Assembly: GCF_005239225.2 (NCBI RefSeq)
Contig: NC_133299.1
Coordinates: forward strand, 15,976,511-16,040,510
Length of the DNA stretch: 64,000 nt
Origin: Populus alba
Lineage: Eukaryota; Streptophyta; Magnoliopsida; Malpighiales; Salicaceae
Direction of reading: 5' to 3'
A model generated the notes under the pieces. That model was not told where the DNA came from, did not search any database, and saw only the letters and a list, made by a program, of their open reading frames with translations. Each line of letters opens with the position of its first letter. Position 1 is the stretch's first letter. This document shows, one piece after another, positions 12,801-23,700 of the stretch. The translations under genes and the position numbers were made by a program.

Positions 12801-13074
12801 AAAGGCTCACAATTTTCATTCTCTATCATATATATATATTTTCAGAGCATCTTTTTAGAATATTATTATATTTTTTCTCTTTAAAAAGATAGTCCCTACC
12901 TCCATCAAAAGAAACCTTTTAGAGGTATTAGCCACAAACCAACCTGGCTCACCAAACACAAAGTACAAACTATCAATCACCTTGGCTAGGAAGAATGGAT
13001 GGGATTGTTAGGACCAATTGATTAACCAACTATTCAATTTGAGAGCCTTGATCCTAAGTTATTTGAATTTTTAA
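9804..13074 (+). mobile_element. Old non-coding LTR-type element (LARD/TRIM-like remnant)
   Basis: Two long direct repeats about 2.6 kb apart: roughly 9804-10400 and 12419-13074. They share CACCAAACATGT, GGGCTTAAATCTATCAT (GAGCTTAAATCTATCAT in the left copy), TTAGTTGGATAAAATGAGT, AATACACCATGA, ATATTATTATATTTTTTCTCT, a CTACCTC(C)ATCAAA-like box and GACCAATTGATTAA, all in the same order. Both copies appear to begin with TG, and the right one is preceded by a purine-rich stretch (AAAAATTAAAGGG), as expected for a polypurine tract. The interior (about 10400-12418) has no gag or pol frame but holds short tandem repeats. I infer a non-autonomous or heavily decayed LTR retrotransposon. Exact termini and a target duplication could not be fixed. 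Substantial LTR divergence indicates age. Confidence 0.65.
11790..12010 (+). repeat. Internal tandem repeats, about 46-bp unit, five degenerate copies
   Basis: Successive copies of a pattern close to AAGGGATGGATGTAGTCT, CCCTAGTGTTATATGCACCA, CTCTC begin near 11800, 11850, 11893, 11938 and 11982. They lie in the interior of the LTR-type element. Sequence identity falls towards the 3' end. Confidence 0.7.
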
Positions 13075-14654
13075 GACTTCATCAAATGAAAACTCAAGGA
13101 ATGGAGAAACATTTTTTAATCCTTACAAAGTAATTAACATAATTAGGAAATGAAGTTAAAATAACAGAAAATCTAAAACACTTGGAAAATTTATTATATA
13201 CATAGACTCAATTTACCTATTCACCACTATAATATAATCATCGTTTTATTCTTAAAAAAAAAAATCAATGGCTTTGATGTTGTGGATAATTTAGTTTTTT
13301 TCAATGTGCCATTAGTTATTATATAATTAACCTGAAACAACTTTATTTATTTATTTATTTTTTTAACATAATTAGATTACTAAAAAGCCCTTAAAAGGCA
13401 AAAACCAATGAATTGTCATCTAGGGGTATATTTTTTCTTTTCATCATGGTTAGAACAGTTAAATGATGCAAAAAGCCTTCAAAAAAATAAAAAAAAGAGT
13501 TGTAATCTAGGAGCTATTTTATCTTTTTAAAGGGGACTTGTTGCTATATTCATGTTGACTTGGGGATAATTTTTTTTTTCTTGTATATATATTTATTTAT
13601 TTTTATTTTTATTTTTACTAGGGTTTATATTTTTTATCCAATTTCATCCTTCCATGTTTAATTATTTATGAATTTAGCCTTATTGTTTTTTCTATTTTTG
13701 AAAAAAATTTCTAAGTTATTTTGATCATTTTTTTATTTGATCAATTTTTTATTGTTATCTATCTTATTTTATTATCTAATTAAAATAAAAACATTTTATG
13801 TGACTAAGCGATGCGCCAACAACAATGATCACATATTTTTGTTTCTTCATAAAAGGCACTAAAATATATTTTTAGGAAAAAAATACGCGGCCCCCAAGCG
13901 CAGCGCACATCTACTAGTCTTATAAATGGCTGCGGTTACAAACAAGAAGATAAGCTTTGCTTTGGAAAGGACCAAAGCCATTTTTAGACAAAGCAAGCAA
14001 AGCCCTTGTAGTAATTAGGAGCAATAATAGTAGAAAGGTCGTTATGGAAGCCCTTAAGGGTAGTTGAAAGAAGAAGCATCAATAGGAGGGTTCGTGTCTA
14101 ACTGACTCTCACTGACGGAGTGGTCCCACACACCTTTGCAATAGCAAATAGGGCCGGAGGAGATTCACAGATCCGCTCTCCACCCACTGTCTGATATCTA
14201 TCATCCATACAAAAAGAGAGAGACAAGCCTCTTTCCCTTTTCTTGGGATAGCTTTTTCTTTTTCTAACAAGTTTTACTCTTATTTTAGTAACCTGTGTTA
14301 GTAGTAGGGTATATAGTATTGCCCAGTCTCGGCATGTAATATTGTAATGTAATCTTAATTATTAATTAACAACTACTGCTATAAATCATGGGTTGCTTAA
14401 ATATTTCAATTTTTCCTTTTTTTTTTTAATAATAAAAACACTGGTAACAGTGTGTGAGAGAGAGAGGGGGGAAAAAAGAGTGTCAAGGGGGGAGACGGGA
14501 AAAAAGAAGTAGCCAAGAATGAAACAAGTAGGCCGCTGCATTATCAGGACAGCCATTCTACCAGTATCTGCTGCTGCTTCTGCTCCTGCCTTACCCCTAC
14601 TACTAGTAAGTCTTCAAAGTCACTGTCATAACATTTCTAGTACAGGTAATCAAG
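13075..14654. other. Intergenic DNA and 5' region of the PBL8-like kinase
   Basis: AT-rich, with many T and A runs to 13880. A GC-rich snippet at 13888-13918 ends in CTAGT and is described separately. From about 13920 the sequence is less AT-rich and likely includes the kinase promoter and 5' UTR. A TATA-like GGTATATAG lies near 14308. No other gene recognised. Confidence 0.5.
13888..13918 (+). mobile_element. Possible Helitron 3' end
   Basis: A GC-rich snippet in AT-rich DNA: GCGGCCCCCAAGCGCAGCGC, then ACATCTACTAG followed by T. Helitrons end in CTRR (here CTAG) before a T, with a GC-rich hairpin about 10 bases upstream; the palindromic GCGCAGCGC occupies that place. The matching 5' TC end was not located and the hairpin loop is very short, so this is tentative. 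Confidence 0.3.
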
Positions 14655-17600
14655 ATGGGCAACTGCGGCACTAGAGAAGAATCTGCTGTTGTCTCCACTG
14701 TTCAAGGTTATTAAATTTCCCGTTTTAGTTTCAGCCCCAGATCTATCCCTTCCCCCATTTCTCTCTTTAGTATTCTACATTTTGCTTTCTGGGTATTTAA
14801 GGTTTCGTTAATAAAGCTCGAAATTTTGGAGATTTTCATCGAAATCTTTTGAAGTTTGAATCTTTATTCTCTTATAAAAAGAAAGTTTGAATCTTTAGTA
14901 TTTATACGAGTGTGAAATTTGGTGGGCGTGCAGTTCAACAACAGCTTCACATACTGTCATCATCAACATCAATTAAAAACGGCCAGTCAGACAAGAAGCA
15001 TACCAGGTCAATTTCAGATCTGAGTGATCCTACTTCAACTCCACGCAACTTTGAAGACTCAAGAAAGAATGCCCTTCTTTACACCCATGTTATAGCCTTC
15101 ACTTTGTATGAACTCGAGACTATTACCAAGAGCTTTCGCTCTGATTACATTCTTGGGGAAGGAGGGTTTGGAACGGTTTATAAAGGCTACATTGATGAGA
15201 ATGTCAGGGTTGGCCTCAAATCTATTCCAGTTGCTGTCAAGGTTCTAAATAGAGAGGGTCTTCAAGGCCACCGTGAATGGCTTGTATGTCTCTGCTTAAT
15301 GTGCATTGACATTGCCCAACCTACCTCTTTTTACTTCATCTCACTTTCATGTCTTTCCTGCTTATTGAACAGTGCTTGTTTCTTTTTTGTTGTGTTTACT
15401 AGACGGAAGTGAACTTTCTGGGGCAGCTAAGGCATCCTAATTTGGTGAAGTTGATTGGGTATTGCTGTGAGGATGATCACAGGTTACTTGTTTATGAGTT
15501 TATGTTCCGAGGAAGCCTTGAGAATCATCTATTTCGAAGTATGCATTTTTTTGCCTTTTGTTCCTCTTCAATTATTGTGTTTCTTGTTACCAATTACTGT
15601 CTTTAATGCTACTTATTGCTCCGTCTTGACTGAAAAGGGTATTGCTACTGCTGTAAATGACAATATGGTATGGTTGACTTTTGCTGCGATCATCAACGAT
15701 CACTTTTTTTCTGCTAAAAGATGCTTTCTTTGCCTTCTCTTCTTTCTTTTGATGTTTTACAGAAATTAATGGCAAGCATAATTTCTGCTGCCATAGCACC
15801 TGCATTCGAGATCATGGCTGCTTTTGTAATGAAAAATTTACTCATAGTTCTGGCACCTTTGATGTGTTCCAATTCAAGAATGATAAGCATCGGTCCCGTG
15901 GTTGTCTGTGAAATACATGAGTTGCTTGTTCTATTCATCTACTGACAATAGTTATTTGAAATGGCGTCAAACATAAATTTACTACTTTGAGGATATGCTG
16001 CTATATCCTTAGCTTTCCAATTAGGTTCATTAACTAGATTTATTGCTGTATGGGAGGTTCTCTCATTGAAGAGTTCTGAATCTGATGTGTTATAAAACTT
16101 TCTTGTGTTTTGATTTGTTTAGGGAATGTGATGTAAATTGTTTCAGAAATTATATCGGTTTAGATTTTCAATTCCTTGGGTGGTGTTTCTCCTTTGGGAA
16201 AAGATACAAGACTCTTTAAAAATTATATACCGTAAGGATGAATAGATTGTACTATACTGTGATTGATGAAACTACATGGATGATCTATCATTTTGTATAA
16301 CCTTTAATTTAGCAATTTTCTAATGATTTATTGTGATTATTAGTGCCAAATGGATTGTACTTGTTAGTTCTAGTGAGAACATATACAAGACCTTGCTTAG
16401 TATTAGAATCTGTAACCTCAATGTTTTGTTAACATGAATTGCTATGAACTTTTCCGAGGAATCCAGAAGCAACAGTTCCATTATCTTGGGCCACAAGAAT
16501 GATGATTGCTCTTGGAGCTGCTAAAGGGCTTGCTTTTCTTCACAATGCAGAAAGGCCAGTTATATATCGGGACTTCAAAACTTCCAATATATTACTGGAC
16601 TCTGTAAGTGGGGTTTCTTATATGTCATTTATCTGAGATTTCTTGTTTGGTTTTCTTGATACAGGACGGTCCCTCCTTGTTACCTGTGCTAATACTCGTT
16701 ACCGATGCATTCACAGGATTATACAGCCAAGCTCTCTGATTTTGGGCTTGCAAAAGCTGGACCCCAAGGCGATGAGACTCATGTATCAACGCGAGTGATG
16801 GGTACTTATGGTTATGCTGCTCCTGAATATGTAATGACTGGTACGACCCTCTACAATCTCTAAAATTCTTGAGGTTCAGCGTTATTTATTCTAAGGTTTG
16901 GTAAGGAGACTAAATACATTTATTCAGAGAAAGCTTAAACTAGGAACTGATCAAGCAGTGTTTCTGTATGTATGGAGAAAAAATCAGTTATGAGGGTTGC
17001 CTGGCAACGACTAGTTAATCAAGGAATTGGGTGGCAATGTTGGCTAATCTGATATAAGCATCAATGAGAAATATATGGTTTCTCACTTGGATCTCATAAG
17101 GTTATGATGTAGATTTTCATTTCAGCTGAATAAAAGAATTGGAAAAATAAGGGTGGCATATCAAACATCTGTAAGTTTGTTGTTTATGGTACGATGAATC
17201 AATGATTGCTGTGCATGCATGTGCCTAATTTCATGGACACTGCAGGGGTGCCAAATTGCCTTTGTGTAAAAGCATGTATCCGCGCCTGCTTTTCTTAGAA
17301 AGTTTATATGGCATGCAGGCCACCTGACTGCAAGAAGCGACGTATACAGTTTTGGAGTAGTTCTTCTGGAACTATTGACAGGAAGGAAGTCAGTTGACAA
17401 GACCAGACCCAGCAAGGAGCAGAGCTTGGTGGATTGGGCCCGTCCAAAATTGAATGACAAGAGAAAGTTGCTGCAAATAATTGACCCAAGACTGGAGAAT
17501 CAGTACTCTGTAAGGGCAGCACAGAAAGCCTGCAGCCTGGCGTACTACTGTCTGAGCCAGAATCCAAAGGCAAGGCCCCTGATGAGTGATGTAGTTGAAA

Positions 17601-17818
17601 CTTTGGAACCTCTACAATGTAGCAATGATGGTGCCAATGGAGTTTCATCATCGTCACTGACCCCAACCCTAACAGGCAGTGCCAGTGCTTTTGCAATGGG
17701 CGGGGTCCCTGATTACCGGATGCGGAGATTCACCAACAACGTTGTTCCTGGTTCTAGTTGTCGTTCTCCTAATCCAAATTGCTCTCCTGGTGGCCCTGCA
17801 GCGTGCAGGGTCAGATGA
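14655..17818 (+). CDS. PBL8: Receptor-like cytoplasmic kinase, subfamily VII (PBL8-like), six exons
   Basis: A membrane-anchored Ser/Thr kinase of the PBS1-like family, which relays signals from surface receptors in immunity and growth. Coding exons: 14655-14706, 14934-15283, 15403-15538, 16467-16603, 16717-16840 and 17319-17818. All join in frame to 432 residues. The N-terminus MGNCGTREE gives Gly2 for myristoylation and Cys4 for palmitoylation, predicting plasma-membrane anchoring. Kinase landmarks: glycine loop GEGGFG (92-97), VAVK with Lys120, YRDFKTSN (catalytic Asp215; Tyr replaces the His of HRD, usual in this subfamily), DFG at 233-235, then [15 protein letters not shown]. The C-terminal tail ends [17 protein letters not shown], which from memory matches Arabidopsis PBL8 (At5g01020). 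Both ends and all motifs are intact. Intron 3 (15539-16466) is the longest. The downstream targets cannot be inferred from sequence. Confidence 0.93.
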
Positions 17819-18820
17819 GCGATATCACCTTCTATGTATTTGGTGTGCCTTTCCGTCCCCATCGATCTTTCTAAACGACAACTTCTGATTGTTAAGTCGT
17901 GAGTGAATTTGCTGCTGTTTGTACTTGGTGTACATTCTATCATCTTGACCCCCAGCCAGCTGTTAGTTGCTGCTCGCTAACTTGTTGCTCGTAGCAATCA
18001 TCTAGCAAAGTTTGCACAGCAATGAGAATTGCCAAATGAAAGCAGTTTTTCTTATTTAGGAGATATCTAGCTTTGCGTTCTGTTTTACCTGTGTGTTGAG
18101 GAAGGCATGTTAGAGGAAATATCCTCGAGTTCATGTACATTTAATTAAGAGTCCCTTCATGCCAAACTGTAACTTGATTAATAATGTCATGATTTTCCCT
18201 CTCGGATTGTTTGGATTTGGATGGATGCCTCAACAGTTCACGGATGCCGATGTGAACCAATGAGCGTTCTCACTTGAGCTGGTAGGGGGACTAATAATAT
18301 GAATTAATTAGCCTCACAGTCCAGACATTATCCCGTTCATGCATTTGCGTAGTTTTTATACGAGGGGCCTGATTAATTTGAAAAAATTGTGCCTATCACA
18401 ACTCTCTAGTCTCTAGCTCCTCCTTGGATGGTTTTGTGTCTGGGGCCAGGCATCACTGTCAGACAGTGTTGAGTTGAAAGCTTTCTGTGAGGAGGCTAGA
18501 TGATTCTCAGAAGTGGCCCGTGCCAGTGCCAGCAAACTACTTTACATCTATCGAACGATCAAGTTTCCAAAACTACTTAATGGCTAAACCCCTTGTCTCC
18601 ATCATTGGCTGTGCATGATACCGTATAATAGAGCACAAGAAAGAAAGAAGGAAAGAGAAAGAAAACCCACTTCATTGACCCCCAACAACTCTTCTCCAGA
18701 GCTCTGCACCACACAAAATTTGATTCCTCAATTCAACTCTCCTCTCCGTCTATGCATGCATGTATGTATGTACATGTGCAGCTCTTGCATGCCTCCTCTC
18801 TGGCCTGTCAGCCGACATAT
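17819..18820. other. 3' flank of the kinase and spacer to the small peptide gene
   Basis: The kinase 3' UTR presumably occupies the first few hundred bases (polyadenylation-like AATTAAGA near 18142 and TTAATAATG near 18178). The rest up to 18820 is the promoter and 5' UTR of the small peptide gene; a purine-rich tract (GAAAGAAAGAAGG) lies at 18640-18665. No other gene. Confidence 0.5.
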
Positions 18821-19288
18821 ATGATTGAGATGAATTATTCCACGAAACTAGCAGTATCAGTATTAGCAATCCTTTTGTTGATCAGTGGTCCAGCTGGTAA
18901 GTTGGTTTCTGAGCAAGGTTTTCAATCTTCATCTTGACTCACTATATATAGACATGGAGGTGGTTAATCTTTCAAAGTGACTAATATATTTGCAGTTGAG
19001 GCTTCTCCAGAAAACACATCGTTGAGTTCTACCGCAGGAGAATTCCGGCCTATGGAGGCAGCTGAGTACAGGGTAATTGGAAGAAAGGGAGAAGATGATT
19101 TGTGGAGAAGAAGGCTAGCACCTTTCCAGCTGTGTTTGCTATGCAAGTGCTGCGCTGGGGCGGCAACCACCACCTGTGCCACCATGTCTTGCTGCTTCGG
19201 AATCGATTGCCGACTTCCTAACAAGCCTTATGGGGTTTGTGCTTTTGTACCTAAGACCTGTAATTGTACCTCTTGCGCTACTGTCTAG
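18821..19288 (+). CDS. Small secreted cysteine-rich peptide, family not identified
   Basis: Two exons, 18821-18896 and 18996-19288, joined by a GT..AG intron that splits a codon after its first base, give 122 residues. Residues about 8-26 (KLAVSVLAILLLISGPAG) form a typical signal peptide, with likely cleavage near VEA-SP. An acidic spacer follows, then a basic stretch with RRRLAPF that could be a processing site. The C-terminal half has 12 cysteines in a dense pattern: CLLCKCC, then TTC, SCCFGIDC, GVC, TCNCTSC. The number matches GASA/snakin peptides but the spacing does not, and it is not a defensin or lipid-transfer protein. The start could also be the Met three codons on (18830). I believe a similar unnamed gene lies next to PBL8 in Arabidopsis. 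Function unknown; an apoplastic peptide is inferred. Confidence 0.8.
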
Positions 19289-19448
19289 CTACTGCTTTGC
19301 CATATATATAAATTTAACCATCTTCAATTAATTAATATTTATTATACATCAAAACCTTAATTTACTCCATGGCTTACTCTAAGTATACACCAGTCATCCC
19401 TTGCTTGAAATGAATTCAGAATCTTCTTGGTCTGCACAAATCTTCATG

Positions 19449-19485
<37 letters not shown>

Positions 19486-19691
19486 TTGGATTTCATAGTT
19501 AAGAGAATAACAGTATTTGTTTTGTTGTGTTTAAAAAATACAGAATCTGTAATAGATATTGAGAAGAAAACAATCGTACTGGACCACTATAAAATAGTAT
19601 ATAATTCTTTAAATTATTGTAATTTTCCTGTAATTAATTAAGGGTCCCAAATACAATTCCTGGGTTAATTGATATTTAAGGAAAAAAGGGT
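19289..19691. other. Spacer between the peptide gene and the Copia insertion
   Basis: Probable 3' UTR of the peptide gene, then AT-rich sequence with a (TATG)n microsatellite at 19457-19486. No gene. Confidence 0.6.
19457..19486. repeat. (ATGT)n microsatellite
   Basis: Seven and a half perfect ATGT units. Confidence 0.95.
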
Positions 19692-19696
19692 TGCGT
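19692..19696. repeat. Target-site duplication TGCGT, left copy
   Basis: TGCGT directly precedes the 5' LTR and recurs at 24484-24488 directly after the 3' LTR. Confidence 0.92.
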
Positions 19697-19971
19697 TGTT
19701 GGATAAGCTTCAACATTACGGAGAGCCCAAGATATCCTATACAAGAGTAGTTAGGATAAGATAGGCTTGATGTAATCCTAATAGAATTAGGAGTTATCTA
19801 GTTCTAATAGAAATAGGAAAGCTGTACTAGAATTGATATAAATATCATTGTTGAGTTGTAACAATGATCACAACGAAAGCTTGCAGTGTTTAGTTTTGAG
19901 TTATTTTCTAAACATAATAAGAGAGCTATTCTTATACACAAGCTAAGTGTCTTTGTTTCACAAAAACTAGA
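19697..19971 (+). repeat. 5' LTR of the Copia element
   Basis: 275 bp starting TGTTGGATAAGC and ending AAAACTAGA. The TG..GA ends differ from the usual TG..CA. A TATA-type box (TATAAATA, 19837-19844) marks the probable promoter, and AATAA motifs follow near 19915. Confidence 0.95.
19837..19844 (+). promoter_or_regulatory. TATA box in the 5' LTR
   Basis: TATAAATA about 140 bases into the LTR, in the position expected for the U3 promoter. The same box is in the 3' LTR at 24349-24356, from which transcription could run into flanking DNA. Confidence 0.6.
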
Positions 19972-19973
19972 AT

Positions 19974-19985
19974 TGGTATCAGAGC
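19974..19985 (+). other. Primer-binding site (initiator tRNA-Met)
   Basis: TGGTATCAGAGC, two bases after the 5' LTR, complementary to the 3' end of plant initiator Met-tRNA. This is the standard primer for plant Copia elements. Confidence 0.95.
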
Positions 19986-20022
19986 TGTAGGCGAATCGAT
20001 CAAACAACTTGAAAACCAAACT

Positions 20023-20775
20023 ATGGGAGACAACACCACTCCTCCGCAACCAAAGGAAGTCATCCCCTCTTCAATCCAATGCCCCATGTTAAACTCTACA
20101 AACTATGCAGTATGGGCCATGAGGATGAGAGTTTTGTTGCGAATTCATAAGGTATGGGAAACAATTGAACCTGGTTCAAAAGAATCCCACAAGAATGATG
20201 TCGCAATAGGATTATTGTTTCAATCCATCCCGGAGACTCTTATCTTGCAAGTAGGCGAACAAGACTCTCCAAAAGAGATATGGGAATCAATCAAAACTCG
20301 TAACCTTGGTGCTGATCGTGTCAAGGAAGCAAGACTTCAAACTCTAATGTCTGAGTTTGAAAGAATCAAGATGAAGGACACGGATACAATAGATAACTTT
20401 GCGGGTAAGTTATCTGAGCTAGCGTCAAAGTCAACTTCACTTGGACAAAAGATTGAGGAACCAAAACTCGTGAAGAAATTTCTCAATAGTTTGCCAAGAA
20501 GTAAATACATCCAAATCATAGCCTCTCTCGAGCAAGTTCTGGACTTGAACAAAACAGGATTTGAAGATATTATAGGCAGACTCAAAGCCTATGAAGAACG
20601 AATTCTCAATGAGGAGAATCACGGAGAAACACAAGGCAAGCTACTATACGCAAATTCAGAGCAACAAAGTTTTACAGCATCACGAGGGAGAGGACGTGGA
20701 AGAGGATACAGAGGGCACAGAGGACGAGGCAGAGGAAGATTCAACCCACAAGAACGGACAAACAACTCAAGGTGA
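20023..20775 (+). CDS. Copia gag (capsid) ORF, ends before the zinc knuckle
   Basis: 250 codons from ATG 20023 to TGA 20773. It contains the Copia gag core: [17 protein letters not shown] near residue 25, KEIWESI, then [14 protein letters not shown] and a final Arg-Gly-rich stretch ([16 protein letters not shown]), which is probably nucleic-acid binding. The CCHC zinc knuckle that normally follows is in the next forward frame (from about 20776), so this ORF stops right where capsid joins nucleocapsid. The stop is preceded by TCA AGG. The two frames overlap openly for about 185 bases. Either a recent indel or a programmed +1 shift could explain this. Confidence 0.88.
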   Translation: MGDNTTPPQPKEVIPSSIQCPMLNSTNYAVWAMRMRVLLRIHKVWETIEPGSKESHKNDVAIGLLFQSIPETLILQVGEQDSPKEIWESIKTRNLGADRVKEARLQTLMSEFERIKMKDTDTIDNFAGKLSELASKSTSLGQKIEEPKLVKKFLNSLPRSKYIQIIASLEQVLDLNKTGFEDIIGRLKAYEERILNEENHGETQGKLLYANSEQQSFTASRGRGRGRGYRGHRGRGRGRFNPQERTNNSR

Positions 20776-23700
20776 TCAAAACCAAACAAGAGAAAAGAAA
20801 GATAGATCAAAAGTAATCTGCTATCGCTGTGATAGACCTGGTCACTTTGCCTCCACATGCCCTGAAAGAACACAAAGGATACAAGAAGCAAATAAAGTAG
20901 AAACGGAAGAAGCCGATCCAGCCCTTTATATGCACGAAGTTGTGTTCTTAAATGAAGAAAATGTCATACCAAAGAAGTACGAAACAAACGAAGGAGAAGG
21001 CGGAGTTTGGTATCTTGATAATGGAGCAAGCAACCACATGACCGGCAACAAGACTTATTTCCTGGAACTCAACGAGAACATAAAAGGGAAGGTGAAATTC
21101 GGAGATGGATCTTGCGTTGAAATAGGAGGGAAAGGTTCAATTCTTTTTCAAAGCAAAACGGAGGAACAAAAACTTGTTGTCGATATCTACTACATTCCTG
21201 TACTTAAAAGCAATATCCTAAGCCTAGGACAAGCTACGGAAGCCGGGTGTGATGTAAGGATGAGACAAAACTACTTGACACTCCATGATCCAAGTGGAAG
21301 ACTCTTGGTAAAGGTCATACGTTCAGCCAATAGACTCTACAAAATAAGTCTAAAAATAGGAAAACCGGTCTGCTTACACACGAGGATAGAAGACGATACT
21401 TGGAGGTGGCACGCAAGGTTAGGACATATAAGCTTTAAAACAATCAAAGCTATGTCCCAACAAATGATAGTTCATGGCTTGCCGGAAATCAGAGAAGAAA
21501 AAAGATTGTGTGAGTCGTGTTTAGTCGGGAAACAAGCTCGTCAATCTTTTCCAAAGACATCTATGTTTCGAGCCTCTAAACCCCTAGAACTCCTACACGC
21601 AGACCTATGTGGTCCCATAACACCACCAACCATTGCTCACAACAAATATATATTTGTTATCATAGATGACTTTTCAAGATACATGTGGTCAATCTTGATA
21701 AAAGAAAAGGGTGAAGCGTTTGGTAGATTCAAGGCATTTAAGAGTCTAGTAGAGAAGGATCTTGGGAAAACAATCATAACTCTTAGAACTGATAGAGGAG
21801 GTGAGTTCACTTCAAGGGAGTTCCATGAATTTTGCGAGAAAAGCGGGATCAAGAGGCATCTCACGGCACCCTACACACCACAACAAAACGGTGTAGTAGA
21901 AAGAAGGAATAGGACGTTGATGGAGATGACAAGGAGCATTCTCAAGGCAATGAAGGTACCAAACTATCTATGGGGGGAAGCAGTACGCCACTCTACATAT
22001 GTAATCAACAGGGTACCAACAAGAGCCCTTGAAAACATGACTCCTTACGAATGCTTGCGAGAGAAGAAACCGAACCTAGGACATTTAAAGGTTTTCGGTT
22101 GTGTAGCATACTCAAAAATTGAAGCTACAAACCTCAAGAAACTGGACGACAGATCAAAGACACTAGTGCACCTTGGGATTGAGCCGGGATCCAAGGCCTA
22201 TAGACTTTATAACCCAACGACACGAAAAATTGTTGTAAGTCGTGATGTGGTATTTGATGAGAAGACAAGATGGAGCTGGAATGAATCAAGAGACGAACCA
22301 AGGAGGGATCCGGGAATGTTTTACATGAGATGGGGTGAAGTTGTGGATGCAGGAGAAGGACCCACGGTAATAGCCAATGATCAACACCAAGATCATGACA
22401 AAACCGAAAGCAATGAGTTAAATGATCTTGAGCATCATGATCTTGAGCATCATAATCATGAACATGAAGACGACAACAACACAGACGAAGACTCTCATAG
22501 CAATCACGATAATGAGAGTAATGTGCACCACCAACAAACAGAGCAACCGCTAAGAAAATCGACTCGTCAAGTAAGTCAACCACGTTACCTTGATGATTAT
22601 GTTCTTCAAGCCTCTGTAGAATGTGAGAGACTTCTACTTTCGATGAATGATGAGCCAAGTCATTATAAAGAAGCAAAGGGTTCAGCAAAATGGAGACAAG
22701 CATGCAAAGAAGAGATCGATTCTATCAACAAAAACAAGACATGGTCTCTAATTGATAAACCGAGTGAGACAAAAGTTATTGGTCTCAAGTGGATCTTCAA
22801 AATAAAAAAAAATGTGGATGGGACTATCAACAAATACAAGGCGAGGCTCGTGGCTAAGGGATATGTCCAAGAATCCGGCATAGATTTCAATGAAGTTTTT
22901 TGCACCAGTTGCTCGTATTGAAACTATTCGATTGTTGATTGCATTGGCGGCATCGCATGGATGGGAAATTCATCACTTAGATGTGAAAACAGCATTCTTA
23001 CATGGAGAATTAAAAGAAGATGTTTATGTTGAGCAACCCGAAGGCTTTGAAGTAAAAGGTAAAGAACACAAGGTGTACAAACTATCGAAAGCATTGTACG
23101 GTTTGAGACAAGCTCCTCGAGCTTGGAACACAAAATTAGATCAAATCTTGAAGGAGATGGGATTCAAGAGGTGCTCAAAAGAAACTTCCGTGTATCGCAA
23201 GGAAGAGGAAAGAACTCTTCTCATTGTTGCTATTTACGTAGATGACTTGTTTGTGACTGGCAACACTCTCAAAGTCATAAGTGAATTCAAGGCTGGGATG
23301 TCAACAAAGTTTGAGATGTCAGATCTTGGAAGGCTCACCTATTATCTCGGTATTGAAGTACAACAAGTTGAAGATGGAATCGAAATTAAACAAGAAGGTT
23401 ATGCGCGAAGGATCTTGAGAGAAGCTGGTTTAGAAACTTGCAATCCAACTCAAGTACCTATGGAGTTTGGACTGAAAGTGTCAAAGGCACAAGAAGAAGC
23501 AGAGATAGATCCTACATGTTATAGAAGGAACGTAGGGTGCTTACGGTATTTATTACACACACGACCCGATTTGGCATTTTCTGTTGGAGTTGCTAGCAGG
23601 TATATGCAAAGCCCTCGCAAGTCACATGGTGAAATAATGAAGCACATACTACGGTATCTGAAGGGAACGGTGGCATTTGGCTTGAAGTTTAATCGTGGGA

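Noticed and set aside
18821..19288. GASA/snakin assignment for the 12-cysteine peptide
   Set aside because: Same cysteine count but different spacing, and no GASA signature.
20619..22703. Long minus-strand frames across the Copia element
   Set aside because: Antisense shadows of gag-pol.
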